Source: Enchytraeus crypticus
Taxonomy: Eukaryota; Annelida; Clitellata; Enchytraeida; Enchytraeidae
Reading direction: 5' to 3'
Length of the DNA stretch: 64,000 bases
Assembly (NCBI GenBank): GCA_905160935.1
Contig: CAJHZI010000656.1
Coordinates: 15,001 to 79,000, forward strand
Shown: one piece after another, positions 35,501 to 48,800 of the stretch
Position numbering within the stretch: position 1 is the stretch's first letter
Layout: the number at the start of each line of letters is the position of its first letter
Notes under the pieces: model-generated
Database searches by the model: none
The model's input: the letters and a program-made list of their open reading frames with translations, nothing else
What the model was told of the DNA's origin: nothing
Position numbers and translations under genes: made by a program

Positions 35501-36484
35501 ATATTAATAATAATAGTATTAGTTGATTGATTAGATTGAGTTCTGGGTCGCATTGGTTTCGTTTTAAGGCCGGATTCGTTTTCTATTTGTACGAATTTTT
35601 TGTTTGGGTTCGATTTGAAACCATTTCAATGATACGACTCAATTCAAGTTTCGAGATCAGTTCGATTACATTACTATTTTGCATCTAATCCATTTTCCAT
35701 TGCTTATATCACTGAATGTGTTAGGATTGCACAAGCAAAGAGGCCATTGGTATCGGGAAAAAGAGCTTCTTTCTTATTCGGTAAAAGAAAGAACTTCTGA
35801 AATTTGGTATAGTGTATTCTGGCAGGATTCGAAAGTTATAAGTAGGACACACAGCACTATTCACTAACTGCGAGTTATTGTAACATAAAGGAGTAAATTA
35901 GATTGTTTATAAATTTACTCATAACATTATGAGTAAATTTGTACAAACATAATCAACAGCAATATTTATTACCTTTAATATTTTCAAATCTTTGAATATA
36001 TTATTCTATCTATTATATCTTCTAAAAATATGCTTATAAATGTAAAATTAAATAATATAATATAACTAACAATCAAGTCAACCATTACGAGGAAGCTGCC
36101 CGCATCATCTCAACACTATTGCTACGCATTTCTGTTATCCATAAATTCAACGTCATCATGGATCCGGTCAGAAGTGGTCATGTCTCAGTTGCGTGCCAAG
36201 AGTTCGTTGCGGTTCAAACAAATTTGCTGTCAAGTGAAGCCTTATGGTATGCTCATATGACGCCATTAATCAAAATATGGATAAGAACAACGTTAATAAA
36301 GTACGTATATTCTATCCTGCCCGACAAATACTAAACTCCGTAAAGAATTCACAAAGAAAGATCAAAGGACACAAGTCCTAGATGAAGTATCTCAATAAAT
36401 ACTGTAAAAATGACTATGATATTCACGTAGAGCCATTACAAAATATTACACGGCATGTAAATTGCATCATGCTCGGATTATAAA

Positions 36485-36830
36485 ACGATATATAATTATA
36501 TATTTATATATTTACATTTATATATATATATATATATATAAACAAAATATTACGTAAAAATTAAATTTAAGCCTTTACTATTATTATTATAATTATTTAT
36601 ATATTATGTTTTAATTTACTACTAGTATTATTGTGATGATTAGTAGTATTACTATTCCTCTAATATTATTAGAATTATTTGTACTTTTCATATTAATATT
36701 AATAATAGTAGTAGTATTAACAGTATAATTAATATTATTAGTAGTACTAGTAGTATTATTAGTTTTAATATTAGTATTAGTACTGGACTATTAGTATTAC
36801 TACTATTACTATAATAATAATTAATAGATC
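36485..36830. repeat. AT-rich low-complexity DNA with (TTA/GTA)n
   Basis: A TA run near 36520-36540 is followed by degenerate TTATTAGTAGTA trinucleotide sequence at 36570-36830. Confidence 0.8.
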
Positions 36831-38481
36831 TTAAATATCACTAGCGTATTAAGTGTGTTGTTACAAAAAGGAATGAGTGCTATAATTGTTAATTTAGTAA
36901 TCTGCCATCTTCAGATGAACTAGGCCTACTAAAGTATAATAAATAATTATTTTTTAACACTTTCTCCACTGCATATGCTACTAATCTTACCCTAGAAAAG
37001 AAAAGGATCTGGTAAACTAAATGAGTCAACATAGATGCATAGGTGAGGAACTTTTAATCTCTTAAGTTATCATTGAGGTCAACAAACCCAGAGTAAACGT
37101 GAACTTAGTACATGATGATCATTAAATGAATTTACTGTAAGATATCAAGTTTGATATTAGAAAATATAGGTTATGGTCTACTAAAGTCCTATAGGAAACG
37201 CCTACTCCTAAGGAAAAAGTTCTTTGTTTACTTTTATATTTGTCGCACCATACTAAAAGGCTGAGATTTAAATGTTCGAATTACTTTAAATGAAGTGCTA
37301 AACTGTTTGAAATTACTAAATTCTGTGAGTTTCAATATACTTTTTCTCGATATAGTGTCATGCGCACTCCTTGATGGCCTAGTATTTGCATGTAGTAGAT
37401 CTGTATTTAATTATAATTATTATTTTCTGATTACTACTATAAGTGTTGTGAAGTTGATGTGTTGTGTGTTGGGATGTTAACTTACATTCGTCTTCTTTAT
37501 TTATTATTGAGAGCTTAAATAGAGTTCAGCTTACACTTGTTTATATGATGCTAGTTAATATTCTATATATTAATATTATTATAAATATATATTAATATGC
37601 AGGATTGATGGATTTTATCGTAACGTTAAAGGTTTGTTTTCTACTTCAGTAAGATAGGCCTTATTTTTTGTGCTGAATTTTCAAATATGACATGTCATAT
37701 ATTTAAGTATTTGTTACAACGGAATCCAGATAAAGAAATATTTTCCTGCACAGAGCTTCTGTTCAAAGTTCATAGAGGTTTTAAGAGAGATCGTTGACCC
37801 TTAGGCCTAATCTTGATTGTTAGAATCAGTGTTAAGGGTCGACGTATTGCAAAAAATGCTATACCAAGCAAACGATCTATAAAATTTAAATGAGTTCGGA
37901 TAGATATAAATATTTCTGATTTTTATCAGTTCTTTAAGAATAATAAATAGATGTGTATTTTCAGGGAAGAACATAATTCTAAAAAATAAGATTAAACATT
38001 AAATTATACCCCCGAGGCGACTTTAGATGCGTTGCTTCACAATTAAGACACCCAGGCTTGATGTACACAATTATTTCGATTTCAAACAAAGGTATGTAAT
38101 TACAGAGACTATCAGGATTATGCCCAGTTAAACATTTCAAAAACATAATTAGCATCCTTAAATAGTAAAGAAATATAACATTAGTATTTAGAGTAAAACT
38201 CCTTTATGACATAACTGTTTGCGGAGTTCATATTTTGTCTTCGGCGACCTGTCTTCACCTTAGGGTAAGTAGGCCCATTATTAAGTCTTTGAAATTAAAA
38301 TAAGTTATTCTATTGAAATTACAGGCATCTGTAGGCACCCGAGTTAGAAACTGATTTACTTTTAAATAAAAACAGACCAAGGCCACTAAATTGTTTAAAT
38401 CTAAGCTCTTAATGCTGAAATAAAATTCCCCGCAATCGATATTTCCCGTAGTTTCTGTATATATATGCCTATAAATAGATG

Positions 38482-38483
<2 letters not shown>
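36831..38483. other. Gene-poor interval
   Basis: AT-rich unique DNA; no exon or family repeat recognised. Confidence 0.4.

Positions 38484-38521
<38 letters not shown>
38484..38521. repeat. (TA)n microsatellite
   Basis: Pure TA run. Confidence 0.95.
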
Positions 38522-38523
<2 letters not shown>

Positions 38524-39299
38524 AAATTCAAGCAGTGTCATTTAATAATACTTTGTTACTTAATACTTGTAATACTTTGTTTTTTACTAGTTGTTAAGCA
38601 ATCTTTTATCATTTATCATAATTATAATATTTTATAATTATCCACTGGATGAAATTTAAGTAGATAGGCCTATATCCAAAAAACTTTAAAGAAAATTTAC
38701 AGCATAGAACCATTTTTAAACAAATGTTGAACACACGGTTTAACTATTCTATTGACAAAATTTCATATTAGTAATTTCATATTAGTGTTAACGTAAAGTT
38801 CATTTCTTTGCGATATTTGAGAAGGGACTTGATGATAGTAACATTATTAACTACAGTTTGAGTCAGTGCACATGTTAATGTCAACGTTTGGCCTATCTGT
38901 AGGGAAAAGTACTATGTATGATGGCAGTATGCCGAGTTTCCCATTTTAGTTATCTGGTCAATTTGAATTATTATGTACAGAGTATTCAAGAAGTGAAAAA
39001 ATTCTGTAAGGGACTCAGCCCCTCTCATATCTGTGTATAATTCACCTCTCCATTGTGCATCTATATAGTTATCAACAGTTCTTTCCATTGAATTTGACAT
39101 GTTCAAATCAATTGACGTGTCCAAGTCAGATCCATTGTTTTCATTTCCTAAAAATAACCTATGACATCATATAACCAATAATAGCCTGTAACATCACAGA
39201 GCTCATTATAGCCTATTACATAATAAAGCATTAGCTATATTTTTTCAACATGACTATGAAGAGACAGAATAACTTAAAACCAAGTTTGACGTCAGTTTA

Positions 39300-39415
39300 T
39301 TTTAGTCTCATAGAGACACCACTGACGGGATAAGAACTATATTTGACTCTGCACCTCCTAATCCGCATTCGAACACCTAACCGTTCAAGCTACCGACTCA
39401 ACCCAGAAGTAACTT
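39300..39415 (-). mobile_element. Possible tRNA-like SINE, degenerate
   Basis: On the minus strand, GGGTTGAGTCGGTAGCTTGA (A-box-like) and GGTGTTCGAATGCGG (B-box-like) are at tRNA-like distance. The head differs from the main SINE family. Confidence 0.45.
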
Positions 39416-39439
39416 CAGTCTGTTACCGATTTAATAATA

Positions 39440-40330
39440 AGAGTAGAATATTAATAAAGGTTTAACGTCCTTTTCCTCAAATAAGAATGATATCAGGGAC
39501 TTCCTTCCATCACATATTACTACAACTAGATTTACTCAAAACGATCTGAAAAAACATGTGCTTAAGAGAAAGAAAATGATCCTAAACGGTGTCTGTTACG
39601 GTGATAAAAAAAACAGTAAACGTAAAAAGGCAAGAGGAAAAATCTATGGCGGAAGAGATGTGTTTTCAACCTACAACGGAAATTGGAAGTAGTAGAACAT
39701 GAACGAAGATCAGTAGGCAGACGGATCCAAACAGTAGGAACGGAGAAAGAAAATGAACGTCTACCTACGGATGTGAGAATATTAGAAATTTTTAGCAATT
39801 TGGCATCGGAAGAACGAAGCTTACGAGAAGATTAATATTGGATTAAGAGATCGGAAGGGTAAGAAGGTTTACGAAAGGTGTTTTGAAAAGCTAACAAAGC
39901 GATTTTATACTTATTTTTGAACCACAGGAAGCCAATAAAGATTTTGGCCACCTGTAGTTCATGGAACTAGAGGTGGCCTGAAGCCTTGAGGGCCGACAGA
40001 CAACACGTGCAAGAGAATTCTGAACTCGTTGCAAACGTATGAGAGAAGAAGAAGGTAAACCATATAGCAATGAATTACAGTAGTCAAGTTAAGAATGAAC
40101 TATTGAATTAGCAAGAATTATGGATGAATACCAGAGATGACCGTATCTGTCTGATTTGACGGATCTGGAAGAAAGATGAACGACAGACAGATGAGATATG
40201 AGATTTGAAGTCACGGTTTTCATGAAATATGACACCAAGGTTGTTAGCCTGGGCAGTTGGAGTACGAGCAAGATTTTGAAAGTATACGGAAGAATTTGCT
40301 ACTTTGGTTTGTTGGGGGTGGGATGCTGAT
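39440..40330 (-). mobile_element. L2/CR1-like LINE, 3' 0.9 kb with RT C-terminal pseudogene
   Basis: On the minus strand, from right to left, it encodes recognisable pieces: LGVIFHENRDFKSHISSVCR, SSFFQIRQIRSSLVFI, a YWLPV block, then RSFSFSVPTVWIRLPTDLRS and TTSNFRCRLKTHLFRH before the 3' UTR (TTTAACGTCC inverted at 39460). These are the standard C-terminal blocks of L2/CR1-group ORF2. Stops and frameshifts make it inactive. It shows which coding region the shorter 3' ends elsewhere come from. Confidence 0.85.
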
Positions 40331-40424
40331 TAAGATATATTCAATTTTAGAAGTATTCACAGAGAGAAGATTTACCATAAACTGATTGGGTGTTTATGAG
40401 TCATTAATGTTAAACACTCTTAAA

Positions 40425-40545
40425 GTGAAAGGGTATTTATCAATCTTTAAAATGATAGGGTACTTATGTTTATTTAAAACGATAGAGTATTTATATTTAT
40501 TTAAAATGATAGAATGTTTATGACACTTTTTAAAGCGTATTTACG
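40425..40545. repeat. Tandem repeat, about 34 bp x 3-4
   Basis: Units like TTTAAAATGATAGGGTACTT plus ATGTTTAT recur with variants. Confidence 0.75.
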
Positions 40546-43500
40546 ACTGTTTAGGTAACGGAGGTTTGAGCATTGAATGAGCTAAATATGCTCACTCATG
40601 GAGATGTATTAGCTCTGAGTAAACAGCTCGTCGAGTAATGCTAAACTAATGCGACTTTTCTATAGATTTTCTGAGGATTAGACTTCACAATATGCACATG
40701 CGTCCAATAAATTTCCTCACTGAAAGTAGTTCTAGTATGGTTCCAAATTGTAACTTCGTGTGTTCGATTATTTAGATATCATAGATAAGCCTATCATAAG
40801 CTTATGAAGCAAGAAAAATAAAACTGTGGTTATGTATGTCAACCTGTATTTTTACAGTAACTGAACAGCAGAATGTCAGGATTTCGTTTAACCATTGAGC
40901 GTCAAAGGCCCAGGCACTGTAAAACAGATAAAACATGAGTTGCACGCATCGTTAAGAGGCGACTAGGAAAGTATTGTAGATGGTAATGAAAAGTAATCTT
41001 GGACTTCTTTACACTGCCAAGAGTTATAAGAGTTATAATATTTTGTATCGACAAGCCGAGTCTAAAACACGGTATATGATCGAGGAGCTATTCTTTACAT
41101 TGGCTGAAGGCAACAACAACAACAACATAATTAGAGTACTACTGTGGTCCATACAGCATTGAGCACTATGGTATCAAATCATGAGAGATTATATGAGCAG
41201 ATTATACAGAGAAATGCACATGAGCAGAAACCACAAGAATTAATGTACATATGTACCAGACATGTACACATGTATATGCTATTCTATATATTCGATATCA
41301 TGTTATTGACGGGGAGAGCGCTGGATTTGAACCCCGAAAATAGCCTACTGATAAGCTCTCGAACAACTTATCAACAAGGCATCAGTTCAGTCCACTATTA
41401 TTTTTATAGATGAATAAAGATATTTACAAATGAATGAACATTGAATGGTTTTTCTAAATGAATGATTGTGATTACGCGAATAATTTGTGATTTCTCATAT
41501 ATAAATTATTTATTTAATTAGTTAAATTTGTAATCTGTATATATTAATAGTTATCTTATAATTTCTGTATAAAATGTTATATAAAAATATATAAATATAT
41601 TTAAATTCATATAATTTTTGCATTCAAAACTTTCGTATAATATTACATAATTAAAGAATATTCCATATAATAAAATTATTACGAATCACTACATTCTACC
41701 ATAGTAGATAATTGAACAGAGTGTATCAAATGACCAGCGCGCTTCTCGTTATGACTCTTCGGTTTCTGGGAGCAAGCTCATCCTGCAAATTTTGTGACAA
41801 AGTCTTTAAACGCGAATCACTGCTGAGTTCAAGAGTTCCATTTATTTGTTGCTTTCATCTTCATATACTGTAAAGTGTGAATCCAAGTGAGAATAATAAC
41901 AAACTGAAAAACTAAACAGTGGATTTACATGTTCAATGAAGCAGTAGAGTAATATCATATTACTCTGAAAGAGTGTGTTATCGAATTGACTTTATTTACT
42001 AATTTTTAGATCAATTTCACACAATAATTTAGATCAATTTCACACACTGCAAGCATCATCTGATTAATTTTGCTACATGGCAGATTTATTGTGTCTCTGA
42101 CATAAATATTACGCATAACAACTTACACAGAAACAAATCAAACTTCGGATGCTGACAGTAATCATTGCTAGATAAACAATATGCTGAAATGATTAATGGT
42201 AGCAGTTTAATACTTACAATTCTCTCAATTTTGCTAGGTCTTTAAAATAAAATGTAGGCCTAGATTTGGCATCTGCGTGCAAACTTCTCTCAGTTTTCTT
42301 AGTTTTGCAGTTCGGCATGCCAGTGCTGCTGTAAATATATGACTTGGCCCTGAGACACTGTCAACCATATTTTAGATGACCCCAGGGAGGACATGGCGTT
42401 CAACACATAATTGGGTTCTTAAAGGACCACTAATAGAGCCTGAAAAACACATGTGCTCCATTCTTACGCATCGCTTCTGTCCCTCAGGGTGATTATTCTT
42501 CGAAATGAGTCGCAGAGGCATTTGCATAGAATGGCATTATTCGTGGGTGTCAGGCAGCGATGAACCTCGATTAAGTTAAAATGAAGAAAATTAATTTGAT
42601 CGGTTGGTTAGAAATTTCGCTTTTGTCGAACAAACGATACCAAGTTAATTAGATTTAACAGTTATCATATCGACGGCTGTCTTCCTTGCAGTTAATCAAG
42701 TATTGAATCCATTTCCAGGTATGGTACCAGGTCATCGAGCGATTAAAGAAATTACTCAGTAAATACATTTAAATATATGTATTGTCTATCATATTATATA
42801 TTGAAACACTTACTTATGGATTTTTGTTTTGAAAGTAGAGGAAATTTAGATCGCAATATAGCTCATTGGCCTCATTATATGACCAATTGAAGAAAAGCGA
42901 GATAACGGTTTTTTCGGTAAGCTTGATGAAATATAACAGTATTAATTAATACTTGTGCGTTTTATGCTTTAATGTGAATTTAATAAATAAAAACTGTGCA
43001 ATAAATGAATTTAATTACTTAATTAGACGATTGCTTAAGACAGTCCTTTTCCTCTCTATCAATTTCCATCGAGTAGGCTCTTTAAATATTGAACAATTAT
43101 TTTCGTCTACTTAGAGGGCTACTTTTCTCGTATGAGTACGTAATTTTCTAAATATAATCATAGTGTGGGCATTGGATTAGTCAGCTAACTAGAAGTGTTG
43201 CTGCTAGCCGATAGGGCCAATATCAGCCCGGAGCTAACACGGATCAGTCGACTAGAAGTCTATTCCTAAGTATAACGCTAACGTCGTTAAAGACATTACG
43301 TGTCTATGCAAGTGAAGCTTAATCTTTCTATAAATAATATTTTCAGCAATTCTATTTCCTGATGCCTGAATTTCAACATTTGACTTAATATGGAAGAACA
43401 TAGCGTTCTACCTGTGTGTCACATATTGACGGTGGGCTCGACTTATAAGTGTGGGTGTCACTGAACGGTAGTTCTATTTTGTGCGTAGAACACTTGAAGT

Positions 43501-43655
43501 GAGATGAGCGCTAGAAGTAACACGAATTTGTAGCAGTAAGCGTGGATTAACTAAGAGGATAAATAAAAGTTACTATTAATAGAAGTTATTGTTACATTAG
43601 AATGGTATTTATAATAAATGTAAATACTAAAAAGTTATAATAAATATATAATATT
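40546..43655. other. Gene-poor interval
   Basis: Weak core-repeat remnants occur at 40940-41125 and a partial inverted tRNA-SINE at 41308-41362 (GGATTTGAACCCCGAAAATA). A GC-richer patch at 42290-42560 has no open frame that I trust. The rest is AT-rich unique DNA. Confidence 0.4.
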
Positions 43656-44100
43656 TTCAATCAATCAATCAATAAGAATTTAACGTCCGGTTCCTCGCCA
43701 TAAGACAATGTCAGGGATGTCCCTTGCAGACTCTACACAAATAGGCGCCAAAGCACCACATGATGACGACTGAGTGCATAGAGACCACAAGAGAAAGCGA
43801 GATGAAAAGAGTGCCAGTCCAAGATCTAAGGCAAGCCGGGGTAAAAATTCAGACCTATGGCGGAAAGAGATGGGTTTTTAGCTTGCCAAGGAAAGGAAAG
43901 TACTAATACAACTACAAAATCGAAGCTCTAGTGGCAGAGAGTTCCATATTGTCGGAGCAGAAAACATGAAGGAACGTCTACCCATGGCAGATTTAATGTT
44001 TGGTACAGTGAGAAGGTTTTTACTTTTTACTAGAGGAACGAAACTACGAGAGGGCTGATAGATTGATAAAAGATCATATAGATAGGATAGTTTATTTTTT
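43656..44100 (-). mobile_element. L2/CR1-like LINE 3' end with RT C-terminal remnant
   Basis: (TCAA)n, AATTTAACGTCCGGTTCCTC, then on the minus strand a readable tail: LTVPNIKSAMGRRSFMFSAP, TIWNSLPLELRFCSCISTFL, followed by a frameshift or stop. It is the best preserved of the short copies and closely related to the one at 23665. Confidence 0.88.
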
Positions 44101-45574
44101 TAGTTACTTTTGTAGAAAGTTTTTCAAAGAATAAAGTTTAATTCATCAGTGAACGAACGGCAGTGGTAGTAGCTGTAAAACCATAACTACATGTAATGAA
44201 AGTAACAAAAAATACAATAACCATAATAATGACATCTGTTCAACTGGAAGATCTGGAAAAGCTACCTTACCAGCAGTTAGTTCTTAGAATGTCGAATTTT
44301 TATAAATATTTTTAATTTAATTAATGTTTTTAATTAATGTTTTAAATGTTTTTATTATTTATTTTTTTAATGTTTTTTTTGTTTTTAATTTTTTTAAAAT
44401 TTTTTTTATAAATGTGACTAAATACTACAAAGAACAGTGTCCGACTGGTGCCAGCAACTCAGCTTCCAGAGGACTCTTATTCCAATTTCGAAATCCCGCT
44501 AGGATATTATGGTCCATCAGGATTCAGAACGAATACCTGAGCATGGTTGCTTGGCCTGATGGTTTGTTATTTATGTATAAATCTGGGGACTAAAAGCTTC
44601 AATCCTTCAGCAATCGAGGTCTTCAATTACAGACTTCAGTCCGCTGGCAATATTTCTCGATGTTTTGATACCGGTTTGCGACCTCGCAGCTAATTGAAAT
44701 TTGTTGTTGTAATATAATTAAATAAATCTAAACAAGTCGATTTTAAATTTTACTTGTCTGTGTTTCGAGTTTGATCTGGATTCTTAAAAAATTAGCATTT
44801 AATATGGTCAAAACGAATGCGAGTATTTGTCTTAAAAGTTACAAGCTAAACAATTGTAATTCGGTTTTCTTCCTCGAAAGCGTGCCAGTGTGAGTGCGAG
44901 AACTGAATTTGAACCTAACACCTATTGATCTGCAATTGAACAACTTTTTAGCTCAACGCAGTCGTAAAGGCCGACTAAAGCAGATACTGAGGAAGGCAAT
45001 GAGATATAAATTGAAAGGGTGTGTTTTCTAGATTAAAGCGTTATTATTCTGTCGTTACGACACTACGATTGTATGGATTCAACTTATTGGTAGTTTGAGT
45101 GATAATTTTTGTGAGTGATATTAGACACTTATTAAAAATGTGAATTTTTAACTTGCCGTTGTGGGAATACCGTAGATTTAGATGATGTTAATAACTTAAT
45201 GAATAAACTTGTACTATAAACACAAATTCGGCAATTATTATGTAACTTAGCAAATGCGCGGTAAAGCTAATATTTTGAAGATTTTCGGCATAGATATTTC
45301 AGTTTGACTCGTTCGTTCACACATACCAATTATATTGCAATGGAGAAATAAAGCAGAAGACAAATTAAGCCCACTGAGTACAGTTAAATAACGTCTTTAT
45401 ATCAATTTATCAGGACTACTGCTTCTCAATCGAAACTGCGTGTTCATCAGAACGACTATTCAAAAAATTGAGCAGCTTAGTGAGGTAGTCTCACAAGGAA
45501 TTATATTTACTTCTAGTAAATCATCATAACATAAATCCCATTTTGCAGGGCTAACTGTGGCAGTAGTTCTACTC
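44101..45574. other. Gene-poor interval upstream of the neuropeptide gene
   Basis: It holds a T-rich stretch (44300-44415), a weak inverted tRNA-like piece (44880-44950) and a core-repeat scrap at 44955-45015 (CGCAGTCGTAAAGGCCGACT). The promoter of the neuropeptide gene should lie near its right end. Confidence 0.4.
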
Positions 45575-45580
45575 TATAAA
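45575..45580 (+). promoter_or_regulatory. Candidate TATA box of the neuropeptide gene
   Basis: CTATAAATT lies 152 bp upstream of the ATG at 45732. TATA-like words are common in this AT-rich DNA, so position is the only support. Confidence 0.25.
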
Positions 45581-45731
45581 TTGTATTTGCAATTGTTGTA
45601 GTAAATTCATTTCTTTACATTTAGTATCACTCTATTTAAAATCAAAGACAAGGTAGAGTTGAGAACAAGAGTAAAGTTTGAGCTTTGCTCTATTCAAAAG
45701 TGTGAATCTTGTCTACTGCTGTATCAGAAAA

Positions 45732-45866
45732 ATGACTATCAGAAGACTTAAGGAAAAGCTCTTTCTCTTGGTAGCAATGCAATTGTTCTACACATGTTCA
45801 GGATTGAGCAATCACAAACTGGCTGAGCATCAGCCAAATTCTAGAGAACAAGGATACTTCAATAGG
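45732..45866 (+). CDS. Neuropeptide precursor exon 1 (signal peptide)
   Basis: It encodes 45 residues: MTIRRLKEK, hydrophobic core [15 protein letters not shown], then [21 protein letters not shown]. The ATG at 45732 is chosen because it gives a typical n-region, h-region and cleavage area; the reading frame is open upstream but without an earlier ATG. The donor AGG|GTAATT is weaker than GTAAGT but leaves phase 0, which the next exon needs. A TATA-like box sits about 150 bp upstream. Confidence 0.65.
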
Positions 45867-48800
45867 GTAATTATTTCAATTATTTTCCAAGAATAGTATA
45901 TATACTATTACATGCATTATTATGTGCTGTGTTTGTTTTGCATTAGTTGCTAATATTTATATTTGATTCTTGAATTCAATCAGAAGATAATAACATCGGC
46001 GGGTCAGTTAATTCATTGAGATCAGATTTTTACTACTCCAATTTAGCCCTTTCCTTACCAGGATTATTTTTTGAAAACAAAAAAAGATCGCGCTATTGGT
46101 CAGTTTTTATGCTAAGCATTCTTGGTAATTGGTCTCTCTCGCATCCAAACTGCAAGAACGATTTAGTTGCGTATGTGGACTTTCAAGTACCGCTGATAAG
46201 GTAAGGGGGTGTTATTACAAGTCATAGCTAAAACTTTTAATAGGAGGAGGACTTCAAAGTACCAGCGGTAAGGAAAGAGAATAAGTTTATCTTGACATCT
46301 CATTTTGACTTCACATTGTGATTGCAAGACATGCCACTTCGTCATGATACCAATCAATCATAACACATCGTCGTGAAATTTATTCATGACATCATGTCAT
46401 GATGTCAAAACATGACGTATCATTGTAACACCATGCCATGACACTCTAGCATGACATCTAGTCAAGATAAGACATAACATTATGCTGTCTCGTTATTTAA
46501 GCGCTTCTATGAATGACCTCACTGTCATTGTATTAGAATTCATTCATTCTGTTCGAAGAAGTTTCGATTTAATTTTTAGAAGGAAATGTGTTGCGTTTAT
46601 TATTACCAACGGACAGAAATAACATCTTACAATTTAAATCAATATAAATACATGAAATCAATTAAAACTCATAATCTCATCAGGCTTTTAAATCAAATTC
46701 AATTAAGTTGTTTTATCCTGCAACCATCCGAGACGGCACAAATCATTCTATCTAGTTGACCACGTATGAAATAGCAGTATTATTCACTAATTAGCTGATA
46801 GTTAAATACTAAAATATTCCATTTACGCAGTTAAAAGTTGATCTTCAATAACTTTGAAAAACAATATTCAAGTAAGAAAAGATAAATGTAATTGTCATGG
46901 GCACACATGAAATATTTAGGTGATCATTTAAACGACGAGTAAGAGCTTAAGTTACGAATAGTAATTGGGATACTATTCCATACGGAGCAGCATTCAAGAT
47001 GAAATTTTGAATAATTAGCATGTTTCGCAGGAGAAGAAAGATAATATTAAGTTAGCGAAAGCCCGGTGGGCTCAGTTCTTAAAATGAAGGAGTACGCAAG
47101 GGAACTCAGTTCCCCTAGCTGTAATTTTTTGAGGTGCGTTCCCATGCTAGGAGCCTATATTAGACACTAGGAGACCTGAAAATACATTACAGGAGGCCCA
47201 AAAAGTTCTGACCTTCCTTAGCTCGCACTTCCCACATTAACCGTAGGGTACGCAACCCAATGAGTGAGAGGCTTGATCTAAACATATGTATCTCTGATAA
47301 CCTTAGGAAATAATATATAGTTGAAAAGAGTTGCAACTGAAAGATTTCATCCAAATTTAAATACTTTCGATTTAAGTTTGAGTGATTTATTAGTGAAAGA
47401 TTCATTTTGGTATGCTTGTCAACACATTGCAGTGTTGTGTCCGGGACGCTGAAGAATAGACCAACCGCAAACTGAACGTGTTGCAAGAAGCGACTTAGCA
47501 AGAACTGAGGAAGGCAATGGGAAACCACATCAGAAGCCATATTATTTTCAAGTTATGGGCCACATTAAGGTGTGGTTAACGCATAGCCATTTGTAAGAGG
47601 CTTACTCTTTGAACTCGTTGATCCTTTTTGCTCTTTATGAAGCGCAAGAAGCAGCATATGAGTAGGAATATGTACCTTGAACCTTCCACTTGGCAGCACA
47701 CTATAGAGATGAGCATGTTACACCAATCAGGCTTAAATATTCAAACTGGGTGTAACTTTACGATAAAGTTTCATTTCAAGCTTTAAACTGCACTTATTTG
47801 AAACCTCTGAGTGGCCAAGGTGTGCCTGGAGATGGTTGGATGGTTCCTTTCATCAAACACATGATCAATAATATCATCCGATTACTGATTCCTCTTGAAC
47901 TGTTCCTTATTTCTTCAGGAGTTTTGGTAAAGTAGTCCTGCGAAAAGTCGAAAACCTTATCACCTCGCTCTTTAAATAGATGACAACTGGTACAAGTAGC
48001 AAAACGCTATTTTTGAGGACGCCATCTTTTTGAGACAGAGGCTATACCAACTCTGCAGAGATTCTGCCCTTTAACAGACAACTTGAGATTAATAAAGTAT
48101 TTTAGTTTTTAAAGATACGTTGAAATTCAACCGTTATCTATTTATTTACAATATTTTCAGGAATTTACAGTTTCAAAGCTCATTAGAATTTTAACTACTT
48201 GGCTATATTCTACTCACTAGTAACTTATAAATTACACTTGTAATTGCCAAAGTTACTTTACCTTCAATATTAGGAAGTATTGGTGAGTAGGGATGTGTAA
48301 CGTCAGTGTCTCATGTAGTCATGATGTAATATGGCTTTGCTATATGGCAACATGCCGTCATGACTACATTGTGGTTCCTAGCATTCTTTCTAAGATTATG
48401 TTTAACTTCGTTGTCTCTTACTGTCGTGATGTTAGAGCCTTTGCGTCAAGAGTTGTTCTATTATTTTTATCTTAGTTCAAGCATCCTTGTTGCTTTGCTT
48501 CTGGAGTTGTTCTATTATTTTTTTATCTTAGTTCAAGCAACCTAGTTGAAGTAAGGGCTAAACTGTAATAGGTCAGTATTTAACGTCCCTTTCTAATCGT
48601 TTATGATAAAGCTCTTACGGCCAGGGGCGATTAAAATAAGAACACCATCTTAGATAAGTTTGGAAAGAACTACGGAAACACTAGAAAAAAGATGCGTAAC
48701 TTAGTTAGCCGCTAGCGGGAATTGGGATTATTTTGAGCTGACTGATCTCTGACAGATGTTTCTAATGCTATTCGCATAATTTTAATTTTCGCTACAGGGA

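Noticed and set aside
35149-35526. Open frames of repeating MYVC
   Set aside because: Direct translation of the GTAT array in all three frames; not a protein.
39562-39798. Stand-alone gene of 78 codons
   Set aside because: It is the C-terminal tail of an L2/CR1-like LINE ORF2, part of the 39440-40330 element.
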